Shown here one piece after another: positions 27,063-36,344 of a stretch of DNA of 64,000 nucleotides. The number at the start of each line of letters is the position of its first letter. The first letter of the stretch is position 1. The notes under the pieces were generated by a model. It searched no databases. It worked only from the letters and a program-made list of their open reading frames with translations, and was not told the DNA's origin. Location: contig CANLWB010000010.1 of assembly GCA_947494695.1 (NCBI GenBank), positions 1 to 64,000 on the forward strand. Direction: 5' to 3'. Source of the DNA: an uncultured Flavobacteriaceae bacterium (GTDB taxonomy: Bacteria; Bacteroidota; Bacteroidia; Flavobacteriales; Flavobacteriaceae). The translations under genes were made by a program, and so were the position numbers.

Positions 27063-28538
27063 TTAATTTTTTACTGCCTTAATGAGCTTTTTGGTACTTT
27101 TCCCTTTGTCACTAATAATTTCGAGGTAATAAAGACCAGAGGACCAGTTAGAGGTGTTTATATCTTCTTGTTCTGTTGATTTTATAAACTGCCCTAGGCT
27201 GTTGTAAACATGAATTGTTTTTAAAAGGGCGCCTTTTTGTAATGATATGGTAACATGATCAATAGCAGGGTTGGGAGATAATTTTACATTTGAATACTCT
27301 AAAACAGAGTCGTTTGTAGATAAAACACCATTTAAGTTGAAAACCCTAACTTTTCCAGATGAGCCTATCGCTACAATTCTACCATCTTGAGATAGTGATA
27401 CACAAGTTCCGAAATAGGCACTAATAGTTGGGCCTTCTATATCGCCTATTGTAGTCCATGTACCAGATGTATTTTTATAAATTTTCACATGACCGGAATC
27501 ATCATCAACACCTTTGTCATAGTAGGGGCCACCTATAGCCAGGATTGAACCATCTCCAGAAAGCGATACACTACTACCAAATTCATCTTTGGGAGCCGCA
27601 CCCTCTAGAACACTTCCAATTTGTGTCCAGTTATTACCAATATTTTCATGAACTGTAGCATAGCCTTGCGAAAAAAGGAATGGAGCACCAGCAGCTAATA
27701 CAGAACCGTTTGATGATAATGAAATACTGGAACCGAAATGATTGAAACTTCCTAACCCATCTATATCCCTGCCCAATAACGTCCAATCTGCTTGTGAAGC
27801 ATTGGTATTGTATTTATAAACACGCACATGGCCTTTGCTAAGGTCGGAATTATTAACATCTCCACGATTACTTCTTGCACCAATAGCTACAATAGAGCCG
27901 TCGCCAGAAAGCGATACACTCCAACCTGATGTATCACTCGATGCTTCACCGAAAATGTCTCTACCTAGTTGTGTCCAACCACCAGGTCGCTGTTCGAAAA
28001 CCTGAACAAGTCCATGCTTATAGTCATTTGCACTATTTTCTGGAGAACCAATGGCAATTATAGAGCCATCTGAAGCGAGTGATACACTATGGCCTAGCTT
28101 ATCTCCTGCCGCTTTTCCTTCAAAATTGTTACCTGCTTTATCCCATGAGTCTAATGACGCATCATATTTATAGACAAGAACATATCCTGAATCGTCTCCG
28201 CTTATGCCATCATAGAAGGGGGCTCCAATGGCCAGTGTAGAACCATCTGAAGAAAGTGACACACTAGAACCTAATTTGTCTTCGGCATTTTCGCCTTCAA
28301 TATGAGCCGTTTTTACCCAACCGGTTGGAGTGTTCTTGTAAACTTCTACAAGACCGGCATCATTTCCATTACTATTATTAAGAGGTGCTCCAATGGCCAA
28401 AATTGAACCATCTGAAGATAGAGACAAATTATGACCAGATGCACCTAACATACCTTGTACATCAATATCTGAACCGATTTGGGTTTGACTAAGCCCAAAT
28501 AAGGGAATAAGTAAAATTGCAAGTAAAATTTTTTTCAT
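27063..28538 (-). CDS. secreted seven-repeat FG-GAP-like beta-propeller protein, T9SS
   Basis: A 491-aa paralogue of the 24258 protein. The signal peptide ends at about residue 17 (LFGLSQ). Seven repeats follow with the pattern GxxxxxDxxGxSVSLSSDGSxxAIGAP, then G(Y/H)VxVYK and WxQ; the inserts D-D-S-G and N-D-A-G suggest metal-binding loops. The final 70 aa (LSPNPAIDHVTISL, HVYNSLGQFIKST, SGLYYLEIISDKGKS, KKLIKA) are a T9SS type A sorting domain. It is directly upstream of the six-repeat gene, with a hairpin between them. The function is unknown; a seven-bladed adhesive or scaffold propeller is the structural expectation. Confidence 0.88.
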   Translation of the reverse strand: MKKILLAILLIPLFGLSQTQIGSDIDVQGMLGASGHNLSLSSDGSILAIGAPLNNSNGNDAGLVEVYKNTPTGWVKTAHIEGENAEDKLGSSVSLSSDGSTLAIGAPFYDGISGDDSGYVLVYKYDASLDSWDKAGNNFEGKAAGDKLGHSVSLASDGSIIAIGSPENSANDYKHGLVQVFEQRPGGWTQLGRDIFGEASSDTSGWSVSLSGDGSIVAIGARSNRGDVNNSDLSKGHVRVYKYNTNASQADWTLLGRDIDGLGSFNHFGSSISLSSNGSVLAAGAPFLFSQGYATVHENIGNNWTQIGSVLEGAAPKDEFGSSVSLSGDGSILAIGGPYYDKGVDDDSGHVKIYKNTSGTWTTIGDIEGPTISAYFGTCVSLSQDGRIVAIGSSGKVRVFNLNGVLSTNDSVLEYSNVKLSPNPAIDHVTISLQKGALLKTIHVYNSLGQFIKSTEQEDINTSNWSSGLYYLEIISDKGKSTKKLIKAVKN

Positions 28539-28642
28539 GATTGTTTTGGCTTTAATTATTATTTATTACATTATTTAAGATTGAATAAATGATCTGATTT
28601 TATAGTTTTATTTTATTAAAATGATGCTGTTTTTAAGGCATA

Positions 28643-29212
28643 TCATACATGTTCTGCCAGTATCTTTCTTATTCTACTCACTGTTTCAGGGCTTATATTT
28701 AGGTATGAAGCGATTTCGTATTGTGGAATTTTACACATCACTTTTTTATTGGATCGAAGTAATTTTAAATAGCGTTCTTTTGCACTTAAAAGTCTTAAAT
28801 CATTAAGTTTTTCTTCTGTTAGAGTGTATAGTTTTTCGGCAACTTTTTTCTCGATGTTTTTAACAAAATCATACTGGCATGCTAGTTTATCTAGTCTTTC
28901 TCGAGAGATAATGAGTATGGTGCAGTTTTCTAAACAGGTAATTGTTTTTATAGACTCTTTTTTTGATAAATAACTCCTGTAGTCTGAAACGAATTGGTTT
29001 TCGAATATAAAATGATCGATAAGCTCTTTTTGCTTGCCAACCAAAATAGACTTAAGTGTTCCTTTTTTAACAAATCCAATATGGTTACAAACCTCTCCAC
29101 TTTTGATATACACCTCCCCTTTTAAATAGTTTTTTACATGAAAAGAAGACGAGAGAATTTGGGCTTCGTCTTCTGTAATTTGAAAGGTGTTAATAAGGAA
29201 TTGATTCATCAT
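28643..29212 (-). CDS. Crp/Fnr family transcriptional regulator
   Basis: A 189-aa regulator with a cyclic-nucleotide-binding-type beta barrel (about 15-115; YLKGEVYIKSGEVCNHIGFVKKG split over two strands) and a C-terminal winged helix (about 155-189, IPQYEIASYLNISPETVSRIRKIL). The barrel lacks the RxxLR-type phosphate-binding loop of cAMP receptors, and no Cys set for an Fe-S cluster is present, so its ligand is unclear. Short regulators of this kind are abundant in Flavobacteriaceae. It sits between two of the propeller genes on the same strand, 33 bp from the upstream gene's stop, which makes it a candidate regulator of the array. Confidence 0.88.
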   Translation of the reverse strand: MMNQFLINTFQITEDEAQILSSSFHVKNYLKGEVYIKSGEVCNHIGFVKKGTLKSILVGKQKELIDHFIFENQFVSDYRSYLSKKESIKTITCLENCTILIISRERLDKLACQYDFVKNIEKKVAEKLYTLTEEKLNDLRLLSAKERYLKLLRSNKKVMCKIPQYEIASYLNISPETVSRIRKILAEHV

Positions 29213-29245
29213 GATTAGTGCTTATTTCCTTAAGAAGTCATTATA

Positions 29246-30697
29246 CTATTGAATGATGAGCTTCTCTGAGGCCTCTCCTTTACTAGTAGTAACATGAATG
29301 TAATAAAGACCGGTGGATAAACCTGTTGTTGGTATTGTTGTTTTGTTAGAGGCTTTTATAAATCTTCCAGTACCGTCGTAAATATTGGCAGTTTTTAGAG
29401 TTTCCCCTTCGTTTAGTGTAATTGTAAAGTTATGAGTTGCTGGGTTTGGAGATATACCATAACCAAATAAAGTAACAGGTTTTATTGATAATACTGAACT
29501 TAAATTATAAACCTTTACAAATCCTGAGCGATTCCCGTTATAAGGTGCTCCCATGGCAAAGATATTACCACCTCCATCAATAGATACACTGGTACCCAAC
29601 TGGTCGTTACTATCTGCGGTTCCATATAAACTGTTGCCTATCTGTGTCCAAACGTTCGACGTATTTTTATAAACTTGTACGATACCAGCATATCCATCAT
29701 TGCTAAAAGGAGCTCCAATGGCAACCGTTGATCCATTAGCAGAAAGCGATACGCTGGTGCCAAATCGGTCATTTAAAGAAACCCCTTCAATATCGTTACC
29801 ACTTATTGTCCATGTATCTGACTCGTTTTTGTAAATGCGCACATGACCTGCATTAGTTGCATTATTATATTTACCTGGGGCTCCAATGGCTACAGCAGAT
29901 CCATCAAAAGAAAGTGACACACTGTATCCGGCGTAATCATCAATATCTTTACCTGGAATGTCACCTTTAGATGTCCATGTGTCTCCATTTAACTCATATA
30001 CTGTGGTATAGCCGGTATTTCCATTATTATAAGGGGCTCCAACGGCTAATGTAGAGCCTTCATAAGAGAGTGATACACTTGTCCCAAATTGATCTCCTTG
30101 TGTTTTACCTGTAAGTTCCTGTCCTAATTGTACCCAACCGGTAGATGTTCTTAAATAAACTTTTACATGACCCGTATAATCACCAGTTCCATTTCCATTA
30201 TTATAAGGAGCTCCAACCGCTACAATGGTTCCCTCGGAAGAGAGAGATACGCTATAGCCAGAGTTGTCTCCTGCCGCTTCACCATCGATATCTTGTCCTA
30301 TTTGCTCCCAATTTAAGGTGCTATCGTTAAACTCGTAAACCCTCACATGACCATGACCATTGTTATAAAGCGCTCCAATAGCTACAACAGAACCATCTCT
30401 GGATAGAGATACGCTTTGTCCAGAGAAATCATCGTCTCCTTCACCATAAATATTAGAACCCATTTTGTCCCATCCGGAAAGTGTTCTTTTGTAGATTTCC
30501 ACATGTCCAGAATCATTTTGGCCTGTTGGACTATCACTTGTAAGCGCCCCAATAGCGACTACCTCACCGTTTGAAGACATAGATACGCTATAGCCTACTT
30601 CTTGATCATCTGCAAGACCAAAAATAGTGGAGCCTATTTGTGTTTGACAAAAACTAAAAACAGGGATGAGTAAAATTAGTGGTAGTTTTATTCTCAT
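29246..30697 (-). CDS. secreted seven-repeat FG-GAP-like beta-propeller protein, T9SS
   Basis: The third paralogue of the array (483 aa from ATG 30697). The start was chosen because the signal peptide MRIKLPLILLIPVFSFCQ begins there; the Met at 30739 would put 14 polar residues in front. Seven repeats show the pattern GxSVSLSxxGSxVAIGAPYNN, G(H/Y)VxVY and WxQ. The C-terminal domain (GYGISPNPATHNFTI, ANIYDGTGRFIKAS, TGLYYIHVTTSKGEA, EKLIIQ) is a T9SS type A sorting signal. It is followed 33 bp later by the Crp/Fnr gene on the same strand. Confidence 0.88.
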   Translation of the reverse strand: MRIKLPLILLIPVFSFCQTQIGSTIFGLADDQEVGYSVSMSSNGEVVAIGALTSDSPTGQNDSGHVEIYKRTLSGWDKMGSNIYGEGDDDFSGQSVSLSRDGSVVAIGALYNNGHGHVRVYEFNDSTLNWEQIGQDIDGEAAGDNSGYSVSLSSEGTIVAVGAPYNNGNGTGDYTGHVKVYLRTSTGWVQLGQELTGKTQGDQFGTSVSLSYEGSTLAVGAPYNNGNTGYTTVYELNGDTWTSKGDIPGKDIDDYAGYSVSLSFDGSAVAIGAPGKYNNATNAGHVRIYKNESDTWTISGNDIEGVSLNDRFGTSVSLSANGSTVAIGAPFSNDGYAGIVQVYKNTSNVWTQIGNSLYGTADSNDQLGTSVSIDGGGNIFAMGAPYNGNRSGFVKVYNLSSVLSIKPVTLFGYGISPNPATHNFTITLNEGETLKTANIYDGTGRFIKASNKTTIPTTGLSTGLYYIHVTTSKGEASEKLIIQ

Positions 30698-30841
30698 AAT
30701 GTTATCTGTAAAATCGTATTTCCTTATAAGAACGATCATACATATAAAAACCCTCTTTTTGTTTAATTATGTTGTTTGTTTACTAAGATTTTATACTTTT
30801 TTTGAGTTACTTACCCCCTTAGTTGCTTAATGTGGCTAGAC

Positions 30842-30877
30842 AAAAAAGACAGACCTGTTTTTTTCGCTAAAACAGGT
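30842..30877 (-). terminator. probable terminator downstream of holB
   Basis: A perfect 9-bp stem (ACCTGTTTT at 30853-30861 with AAAACAGGT at 30869-30877) is followed, on the minus strand and after five bases, by six T (30847-30842). It lies about 97 nt past the stop of the minus-strand DNA polymerase III gene. Confidence 0.5.
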
Positions 30878-30973
30878 ATTAGCTTTTGTAAAGTTTCTTT
30901 AAGAGAATGTATTATAGAAATGTTGTTCCATAATCATGAAGCAATCCCAATTTGACTAAAACTTAAAAAGGGT

Positions 30974-32125
30974 TTAAGGTTTTTTGTGAAGCAATCGGGT
31001 TAGTTTAATGGACAGGTCGGTTAAAATAATTTTAGAATTACCATTACGCTCAATATGATAAATAGCATCCTGGAGTTCGTCGCTAATTTCTAAAACATTA
31101 TTCCCATGTACATAAGGTGCAAAGTTTTCGAGTTTAAACTTTGGGGATTTAGGCTCAATATATACCAAATCTGTCGCATTATAATTTAGCATGAGGGCTT
31201 GTCTAAAAAAGTCTAAACAAAAATGTAAAAACTGTTTTTGCGTTTCTCTTCCTGTTTTTGCTATATCTTCACTCCAGGAGATAAGATCGAGTATGGCTGC
31301 TTTGTTTCCCTTTGCTTTAAATGCACTTCGAATCCAGAAAACGAACCATTCTTCAAATTGTAAGTCTTCAGAGTCCTGATATACCAGATCGCATGCTTTG
31401 TTATAATTTCCATTAGACTGATGTGCTATTTTGGTAGCAACCGGAAGTTCTAAACTGTATTTTTTGATTAAAGCGTCCTTAATAACCTCTTCTGCTAAAG
31501 GCGGAAAATGCAGTATTTGACAACGGGACCGAATGGTATTAATGATTTGTTCGTCGTCTTCTGCAATAAGAATAAAAATGGTTTTGTTAGGTGGTTCCTC
31601 AATAAGTTTTAAAAGCTTATTGGCGCAAGCCGTATTCATTTTTTCGGCCATCCATATAAGCATGACTTTATAACCGCCTTCATAAGATTTTAAAGTCAGA
31701 GATTTTACAATATCATGAGCCTCATCGACACCTATTTGTCCCTGTTTATTATCTACACCAAGAAGCTTATACCAGTCGAAAAGGTTTCCGTAAGGTTGCT
31801 CTTTTAATAATTGTCGCCACTCTTCAAGATAATGGCTTGATACAGGATGACTTTTAGCCTTGCTACTGGTAGTTACCGGAAAAGCAAAGTGTAAATCAGG
31901 ATGCGAAAAATTCTTGAACTTTACATTACAGGCTTCGTTACCAGTTGTGTTATCACCACCGGTATTTGAACATAGCACGTATTGTGCATAGGCCAGTGCC
32001 ATGGGTAATGCCCCTGTACCTTCGTTTCCAACGAATAACTGTGCATGGGGAATTCTACCATTATCAACACTTTGTGTTAAATGATTTTTAATGTGATCCT
32101 GACCTAAAACATCTTCAAAAAGCAT
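30974..32125 (-). CDS. holB: DNA polymerase III subunit delta'
   Basis: A clamp-loader subunit (383 aa) that works with delta and gamma/tau to place the sliding clamp on DNA. The N-terminal AAA+ domain (about 1-205) contains GQDHIKNHL, HAQLFVGNEGTGALPMA and the sensor region TIFILIAEDDEQIINTIRSRCQIL. The P-loop lacks the usual Lys (GNEGTGALP instead of GxxGxGKT), as is common in delta' proteins that do not bind ATP. An SRC motif (IRSRCQ) acts as the arginine finger. Two Cys (CSNTGG and NEACNVKF) are what is left of the zinc module. The length is slightly above average. Confidence 0.92.
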   Translation of the reverse strand: MLFEDVLGQDHIKNHLTQSVDNGRIPHAQLFVGNEGTGALPMALAYAQYVLCSNTGGDNTTGNEACNVKFKNFSHPDLHFAFPVTTSSKAKSHPVSSHYLEEWRQLLKEQPYGNLFDWYKLLGVDNKQGQIGVDEAHDIVKSLTLKSYEGGYKVMLIWMAEKMNTACANKLLKLIEEPPNKTIFILIAEDDEQIINTIRSRCQILHFPPLAEEVIKDALIKKYSLELPVATKIAHQSNGNYNKACDLVYQDSEDLQFEEWFVFWIRSAFKAKGNKAAILDLISWSEDIAKTGRETQKQFLHFCLDFFRQALMLNYNATDLVYIEPKSPKFKLENFAPYVHGNNVLEISDELQDAIYHIERNGNSKIILTDLSIKLTRLLHKKP

Positions 32126-32223
32126 GAAACAAACCTACACATTTTTTATTAGATGTTAAAGCGAGAAAAGGATAAGAAGAACCCCTAAAAATATTTTTTA
32201 CAAAACCTAAGTTCTTCTATTAA

Positions 32224-32283
32224 AATGTTTAACATTATATTGTAACAATCACAATGTAAATAGACTTATTTTTAAACGTTTAA
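32224..32283 (+). promoter_or_regulatory. three consecutive dyads upstream of the DUF2652 gene
   Basis: AATGTT-T-AACATT (32224-32236), ATTGT-A-ACAAT (32239-32249) and TTAAACGTTTAA (32272-32283) are perfect inverted repeats packed into 60 bp, ending 19 nt before the GTG start at 32303. They may be operator sites, but short dyads are frequent in AT-rich DNA. Confidence 0.3.
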
Positions 32284-32302
32284 CAAATAGATATCGATCA
32301 AA

Positions 32303-33370
32303 GTGACAAAAAATGCTATTCTTTTTATTCCCGATATTTCCGGGTTTACCGAGTTTGTACATCATACCGACATAAGTCATAGTAAACATATTATCTCTGA
32401 GTTATTGGAGTTACTTATAGATGCTAATATGATGAATTTGGAGTTAGCCGAAATTGAGGGCGATGCCCTATTTTTATATAAGGTTGAAGATCGAATTGAT
32501 GTTCGAACTATCGAAAAGCAGATAGAAACTATGTATTTGGCCTTTCATACGCATATTAAAAGATATGAATATCAACGTATTTGTCAATGTGGAGCATGTT
32601 CTTCAGCGTATAATCTAAAAATTAAGTTCGTTGTACATTATGGCGATATTGAGTTTATAGAAATTAAAGACTCCAAAAAGCCCTATGGAAGTCATGTGAT
32701 ACAAATTCACCGTTTACTTAAGAATGAAGTCCCTTTAGATGAGTACGCTATTTTTACAGAGAATGTTCAACCGGTAAAGGAGGACAATAAACTTGTTGCT
32801 ACATATGATTTCGGATCCATAACATTTAACTATACTTCGTTATCACATTTAAAAGAATCACTTCCGGAGATCGAACCTATTCCAAATGATGTTCCAAAAC
32901 ATAAGTTATTTGACGAAGTATATGTAGTGAAACTTCCGGCATTAGAACTCTACGAGGTTATTAGTAATTTCGATTACAGGTTGTTATGGGCAAGGGGAGT
33001 CAATAAAATAGAGTATGATAAAAACAAGGTGAATCGGGCTGGTGCAAAACATAGGTGTTTGGTAAATAAGAATCAGGAAATTGAGCAAATAACCGTTTCT
33101 AAGGCTGTAAAGGAAAACCAGTTGGTTTACGGTGAGTCGACGCTTAAAGTTCCTTTTACCAAACGCATGAATAATTATTTCGTATTAGAAGAAACCAATG
33201 AAGGATATACCTCCCTACGCGTTGAAGTTTTTGCAGATTTTAAACCATTTGGAATCCTTATGAAACCTTTCATGAAGAAGAACATAAAAAGTATAATTCC
33301 TAGAAATATTGAAGAACTTATTCAACTAATAGACTCCGGGTTTTCTTTAAAAGAATCTGTAAATAATTAA
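32303..33370 (+). CDS. DUF2652 family protein: cyclase-like domain plus SRPBCC-like domain
   Basis: A 355-aa cytoplasmic protein that I recognise as DUF2652. The N-terminal 200 residues resemble a class III nucleotidyl cyclase fold: FIPDISGFTEF (residues 8-18) copies the FxDxxGFT metal-binding strand, and EIEGDALFLY (50-59) the GDxxxA loop. A CQCGAC cluster at residues 94-99 (C-x-C-x2-C) is unusual. The C-terminal part (about 205-345) looks like a START/SRPBCC ligand-binding fold (LPALELYEVISNFDYRLLW). The start is GTG at 32303. Catalysis is not established; it may be a degenerate cyclase or sensor. It is monocistronic, with three dyads upstream. Confidence 0.8.
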   Translation: MTKNAILFIPDISGFTEFVHHTDISHSKHIISELLELLIDANMMNLELAEIEGDALFLYKVEDRIDVRTIEKQIETMYLAFHTHIKRYEYQRICQCGACSSAYNLKIKFVVHYGDIEFIEIKDSKKPYGSHVIQIHRLLKNEVPLDEYAIFTENVQPVKEDNKLVATYDFGSITFNYTSLSHLKESLPEIEPIPNDVPKHKLFDEVYVVKLPALELYEVISNFDYRLLWARGVNKIEYDKNKVNRAGAKHRCLVNKNQEIEQITVSKAVKENQLVYGESTLKVPFTKRMNNYFVLEETNEGYTSLRVEVFADFKPFGILMKPFMKKNIKSIIPRNIEELIQLIDSGFSLKESVNN

Positions 33371-33441
33371 TTTACTTAGAATCTTGCAGAGCTATATCGT
33401 TTTCGTGGAAAAAACGGGTTTTATTGCAGGTTTTAATTAGT

Positions 33442-33449
33442 TACATTTG
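33442..33449 (+). promoter_or_regulatory. candidate -7 box of pgk (TACATTTG)
   Basis: TACATTTG fits TAnnTTTG and ends 35 nt before the ATG at 33485. A TTG at 33424-33426 lies 15 nt upstream, slightly closer than the usual -33 spacing. The box overlaps a possible GTG start at 33449 and so argues against that start. Confidence 0.48.
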
Positions 33450-33484
33450 TGAACCAATTAGTTAAAAACAATAAAAACATACAA

Positions 33485-34672
33485 ATGAAAACGCTTAACG
33501 ATTTTAATTTTGAAAATAAAAAAGCATTAATTCGTGTAGACTTTAATGTTCCTTTAGACGAGAGTTTTAATGTTACCGATGCTACGAGAATTATATCTGC
33601 GAAACCAACCATAATTAAAATTCTTGAAGATGGGGGAAGTTGCATTTTAATGTCTCACTTAGGACGTCCTAAAGGATTTCAGGACGAGTTTTCGTTAGGT
33701 CATATTGTAGCAAAAGTAGAAGATGTTTTGGGTGTTGAAGTAAAGTTTGTTAAAGACTGCATTGGAGAAGATGTTGAGGCCGCAGCAGCAAACTTAGAAG
33801 CCGGACAGGTGCTGTTATTGGAGAACTTACGCTATTATAAGGAAGAAACGGCTGGAGATCAGGGTTTTGCCGAGAAACTTTCTAAATTGGGAGATGTCTA
33901 TGTAAATGATGCCTTTGGTACAGCGCACAGAGCTCATGCTTCAACAACAGTGGTTGCCCAGTTTTTCCCAAGCAATAAATGTTTTGGGAGCTTATTAGCT
34001 CAAGAGATAGACAGTATTAAAAAAGTTATGGAAACTGGAGAAAAACCAATTTTGGCTATTCTTGGCGGCGCTAAAGTGTCGTCTAAAATTACCATTATAG
34101 AGAATATTTTAGATAAGGTAGATCATTTGATTATTGGTGGAGGTATGGCCTTTACCTTTATTAAAGCCCAAGGAGGAAAGATAGGAAACTCGATTTGCGA
34201 AGATGATAAAATGCCTTTAGCTTTAGATATTTTAAAACAGGCAGAAGCGAAAAATGTACAAGTGCATATTCCTGTAGATGTGATTGCTGCAGACGATTTT
34301 AGTAATGACGCTAACACGCAAACAGTTGATATAAACGATATTCCTGATGGTTGGGAAGGTGTAGACGCCGGACCAAAATCGAGAATACAATTCCACGATG
34401 TCGTTATGCAATCTAAAACCATACTCTGGAATGGTCCTTTAGGTGTTTTTGAAATGGAAAACTTTGCCGGAGGAACTATCGAATTAGGGAATTCGATTGC
34501 AGAGTCCACTAAAAATAGTGCATTTTCTTTAGTTGGAGGCGGAGATTCTGTTGCAGCCGTGAAGCAATTTGGTTTCCAGGATAAAGTAAGTTATGTAAGT
34601 ACTGGTGGAGGTGCTATGCTTGAAAGTTTAGAGGGTAAAACCTTGCCTGGGATAGCTGCCATTTTAGAATAA
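33485..34672 (+). CDS. pgk: phosphoglycerate kinase
   Basis: A glycolytic enzyme (395 aa) that transfers the phosphate of 1,3-bisphosphoglycerate to ADP. Signatures include [13 protein letters not shown] near the N-terminus, [40 protein letters not shown] and the nucleotide-binding GGGDSVAAV near the C-terminus. ATG 33485 is preferred to a GTG 36 bp upstream, because family members start at this point and the -7 box overlaps the GTG. The length is normal. It is monocistronic. Confidence 0.98.
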   Translation: MKTLNDFNFENKKALIRVDFNVPLDESFNVTDATRIISAKPTIIKILEDGGSCILMSHLGRPKGFQDEFSLGHIVAKVEDVLGVEVKFVKDCIGEDVEAAAANLEAGQVLLLENLRYYKEETAGDQGFAEKLSKLGDVYVNDAFGTAHRAHASTTVVAQFFPSNKCFGSLLAQEIDSIKKVMETGEKPILAILGGAKVSSKITIIENILDKVDHLIIGGGMAFTFIKAQGGKIGNSICEDDKMPLALDILKQAEAKNVQVHIPVDVIAADDFSNDANTQTVDINDIPDGWEGVDAGPKSRIQFHDVVMQSKTILWNGPLGVFEMENFAGGTIELGNSIAESTKNSAFSLVGGGDSVAAVKQFGFQDKVSYVSTGGGAMLESLEGKTLPGIAAILE

Positions 34673-34750
34673 AATTTAATTAAGCTTTTACTTTAGCTTA
34701 AAATATACGACTTTAGCCATAGAAATGTTCAATTATTAAGAGAATTATCT

Positions 34751-36301
34751 ATGGCTTTTCGTTTTTTTACGATCATATTATTTATAAATGTAGGAATCTG
34801 CTTTTCTCAGGTTAAAAATTCGGGTGCATCTCAAGGAGCAGTGGTTAAAGACTCTGATGGTAAATCAACCTTTGCAAAATCTATAGAGGCGCAATTAGAT
34901 AGTTTATCTGAAAAAAAACTTAAAGATCATCCTTTGGCGGCTAAATTGGACGAGAAATGGATGGACGAACTCTATAACAACAATTTGTTCGATACGATTT
35001 ATAAATCTGTTATAGAGTTAAATTTTAAGGACGTTGATTACCCAGAACTTCCAACAGACACCCTTAAAGCCCGTCTTGAGGAGTTAAATGCCAGAACGCC
35101 GTTTAATGTAGAGTATAATCCAGCATTAGAGAGCGTTATTAAATCCTATTTAAAGCATAGAAGAAAGTCACTTCAAAAGTTAATCACCTTAAGTGCATTT
35201 TACTTTCCAATGTTCGAAACTGAACTTGATAATAACAATATTCCTCTAGAGATAAAGTACCTGTCTATAGTAGAATCGGCACTGAGACCTCGAGCAAAAT
35301 CCAGAGTAGGCGCTACTGGTTTATGGCAGTTTATGTTTAGTACAGGTAAAATGTATGGATTAGATGTGAGTAGTTATGTAGATGAACGTAGTGATCCAAT
35401 TAAATCTACAGAAGCTGCGGCAAAATTTTTATCCAAACTTTACGAAATTTTTGGAGATTGGGATTTGGCTTTAGCGGCGTATAATTCCGGACCCGGAAAT
35501 GTGACCAAGGCCATAAGGCGTTCGGGAGGGTACCAAAATTATTGGAATATAAGGCATCATTTACCTAGAGAAACGGCTGGGTATTTGCCCGCTTTTTTGG
35601 CTAATATGTATATTTTTGAATATGCCGAAGCTCATGGTTTTAAGAAATATAAGCCGGAAATGGCCCTTTTTGAAACCGACACCGTTAGGGTGAAGCAAAT
35701 GATTACTTTAGACCAAGTGTCTGAGGTGACTGGAACACCAATTGAAAAACTTCAATTTTTAAATCCGTCGTATAAATTAGATATTATACCTGTTATTAAA
35801 GGAGAGAATTATGTGCTAAGATTACCTGTTGATGTTATTGGTGATTTTGTAAATAATGAAGATAAGATTTACGCTTTTGCAAAAGCCGAATTTGACAAGA
35901 GAGAAAAACCATTGCCTCAATTTTTAAAGGTGACCGATAGAACTCGATATAAAGTAAGATCTGGGGATTATCTGGGTAAGATTGCCAGAAGATTTGGGGT
36001 AAGGGTAAGTCAGATAAAACGATGGAATGGGTTAAGAAGTAATAATTTAAAGATAGGACAACGTTTAACAATTTATCCGAGAAAACCGTATATTTCTCCT
36101 ACTAATACATCTGTAAAAAAAACAACATCAGTTAAACCCCTTACTGGGAATATTGTTACTTATGTTGTTGAAAGTGGAGACTCTTTATGGAGTATCTCAC
36201 AAAAATTTCCAGGAGTTTCTGTTCAAAATATTAAAGATTGGAATGATATTAGTGGTAATAAATTACAACCGGGAATGAAACTTAAAATATCTAAAGGATA
36301 A
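34751..36301 (+). CDS. MltD-like membrane-bound lytic transglycosylase with two LysM domains
   Basis: A peptidoglycan-cleaving lytic transglycosylase (516 aa). The signal peptide ends at about residue 20 (CFSQ). A helical N-terminal region precedes the SLT catalytic domain (about 150-300), with the catalytic Glu175 in SIVESALRP and the motifs SRVGATGLWQFM, DPIKSTEAAAKFL and ALAAYNSGPGNV. Two LysM domains follow (about 402-446, YKVRSGDYLGKIARRF; about 471-514, YVVESGDSLWSIS) and bind GlcNAc polymers. The architecture matches MltD, although there is no lipobox Cys. A DUF4837 lipoprotein gene lies 43 bp downstream and may be cotranscribed. Confidence 0.93.
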   Translation: MAFRFFTIILFINVGICFSQVKNSGASQGAVVKDSDGKSTFAKSIEAQLDSLSEKKLKDHPLAAKLDEKWMDELYNNNLFDTIYKSVIELNFKDVDYPELPTDTLKARLEELNARTPFNVEYNPALESVIKSYLKHRRKSLQKLITLSAFYFPMFETELDNNNIPLEIKYLSIVESALRPRAKSRVGATGLWQFMFSTGKMYGLDVSSYVDERSDPIKSTEAAAKFLSKLYEIFGDWDLALAAYNSGPGNVTKAIRRSGGYQNYWNIRHHLPRETAGYLPAFLANMYIFEYAEAHGFKKYKPEMALFETDTVRVKQMITLDQVSEVTGTPIEKLQFLNPSYKLDIIPVIKGENYVLRLPVDVIGDFVNNEDKIYAFAKAEFDKREKPLPQFLKVTDRTRYKVRSGDYLGKIARRFGVRVSQIKRWNGLRSNNLKIGQRLTIYPRKPYISPTNTSVKKTTSVKPLTGNIVTYVVESGDSLWSISQKFPGVSVQNIKDWNDISGNKLQPGMKLKISKG

Positions 36302-36344
36302 AAGAGGGTTTTCAAGCCACTTCAATTAAACAAAACGAAAAATT

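Noticed and set aside
33449-33484. GTG start extending phosphoglycerate kinase by 12 residues
   Set aside because: It coincides with the -7 promoter box, and the family starts at the downstream ATG.
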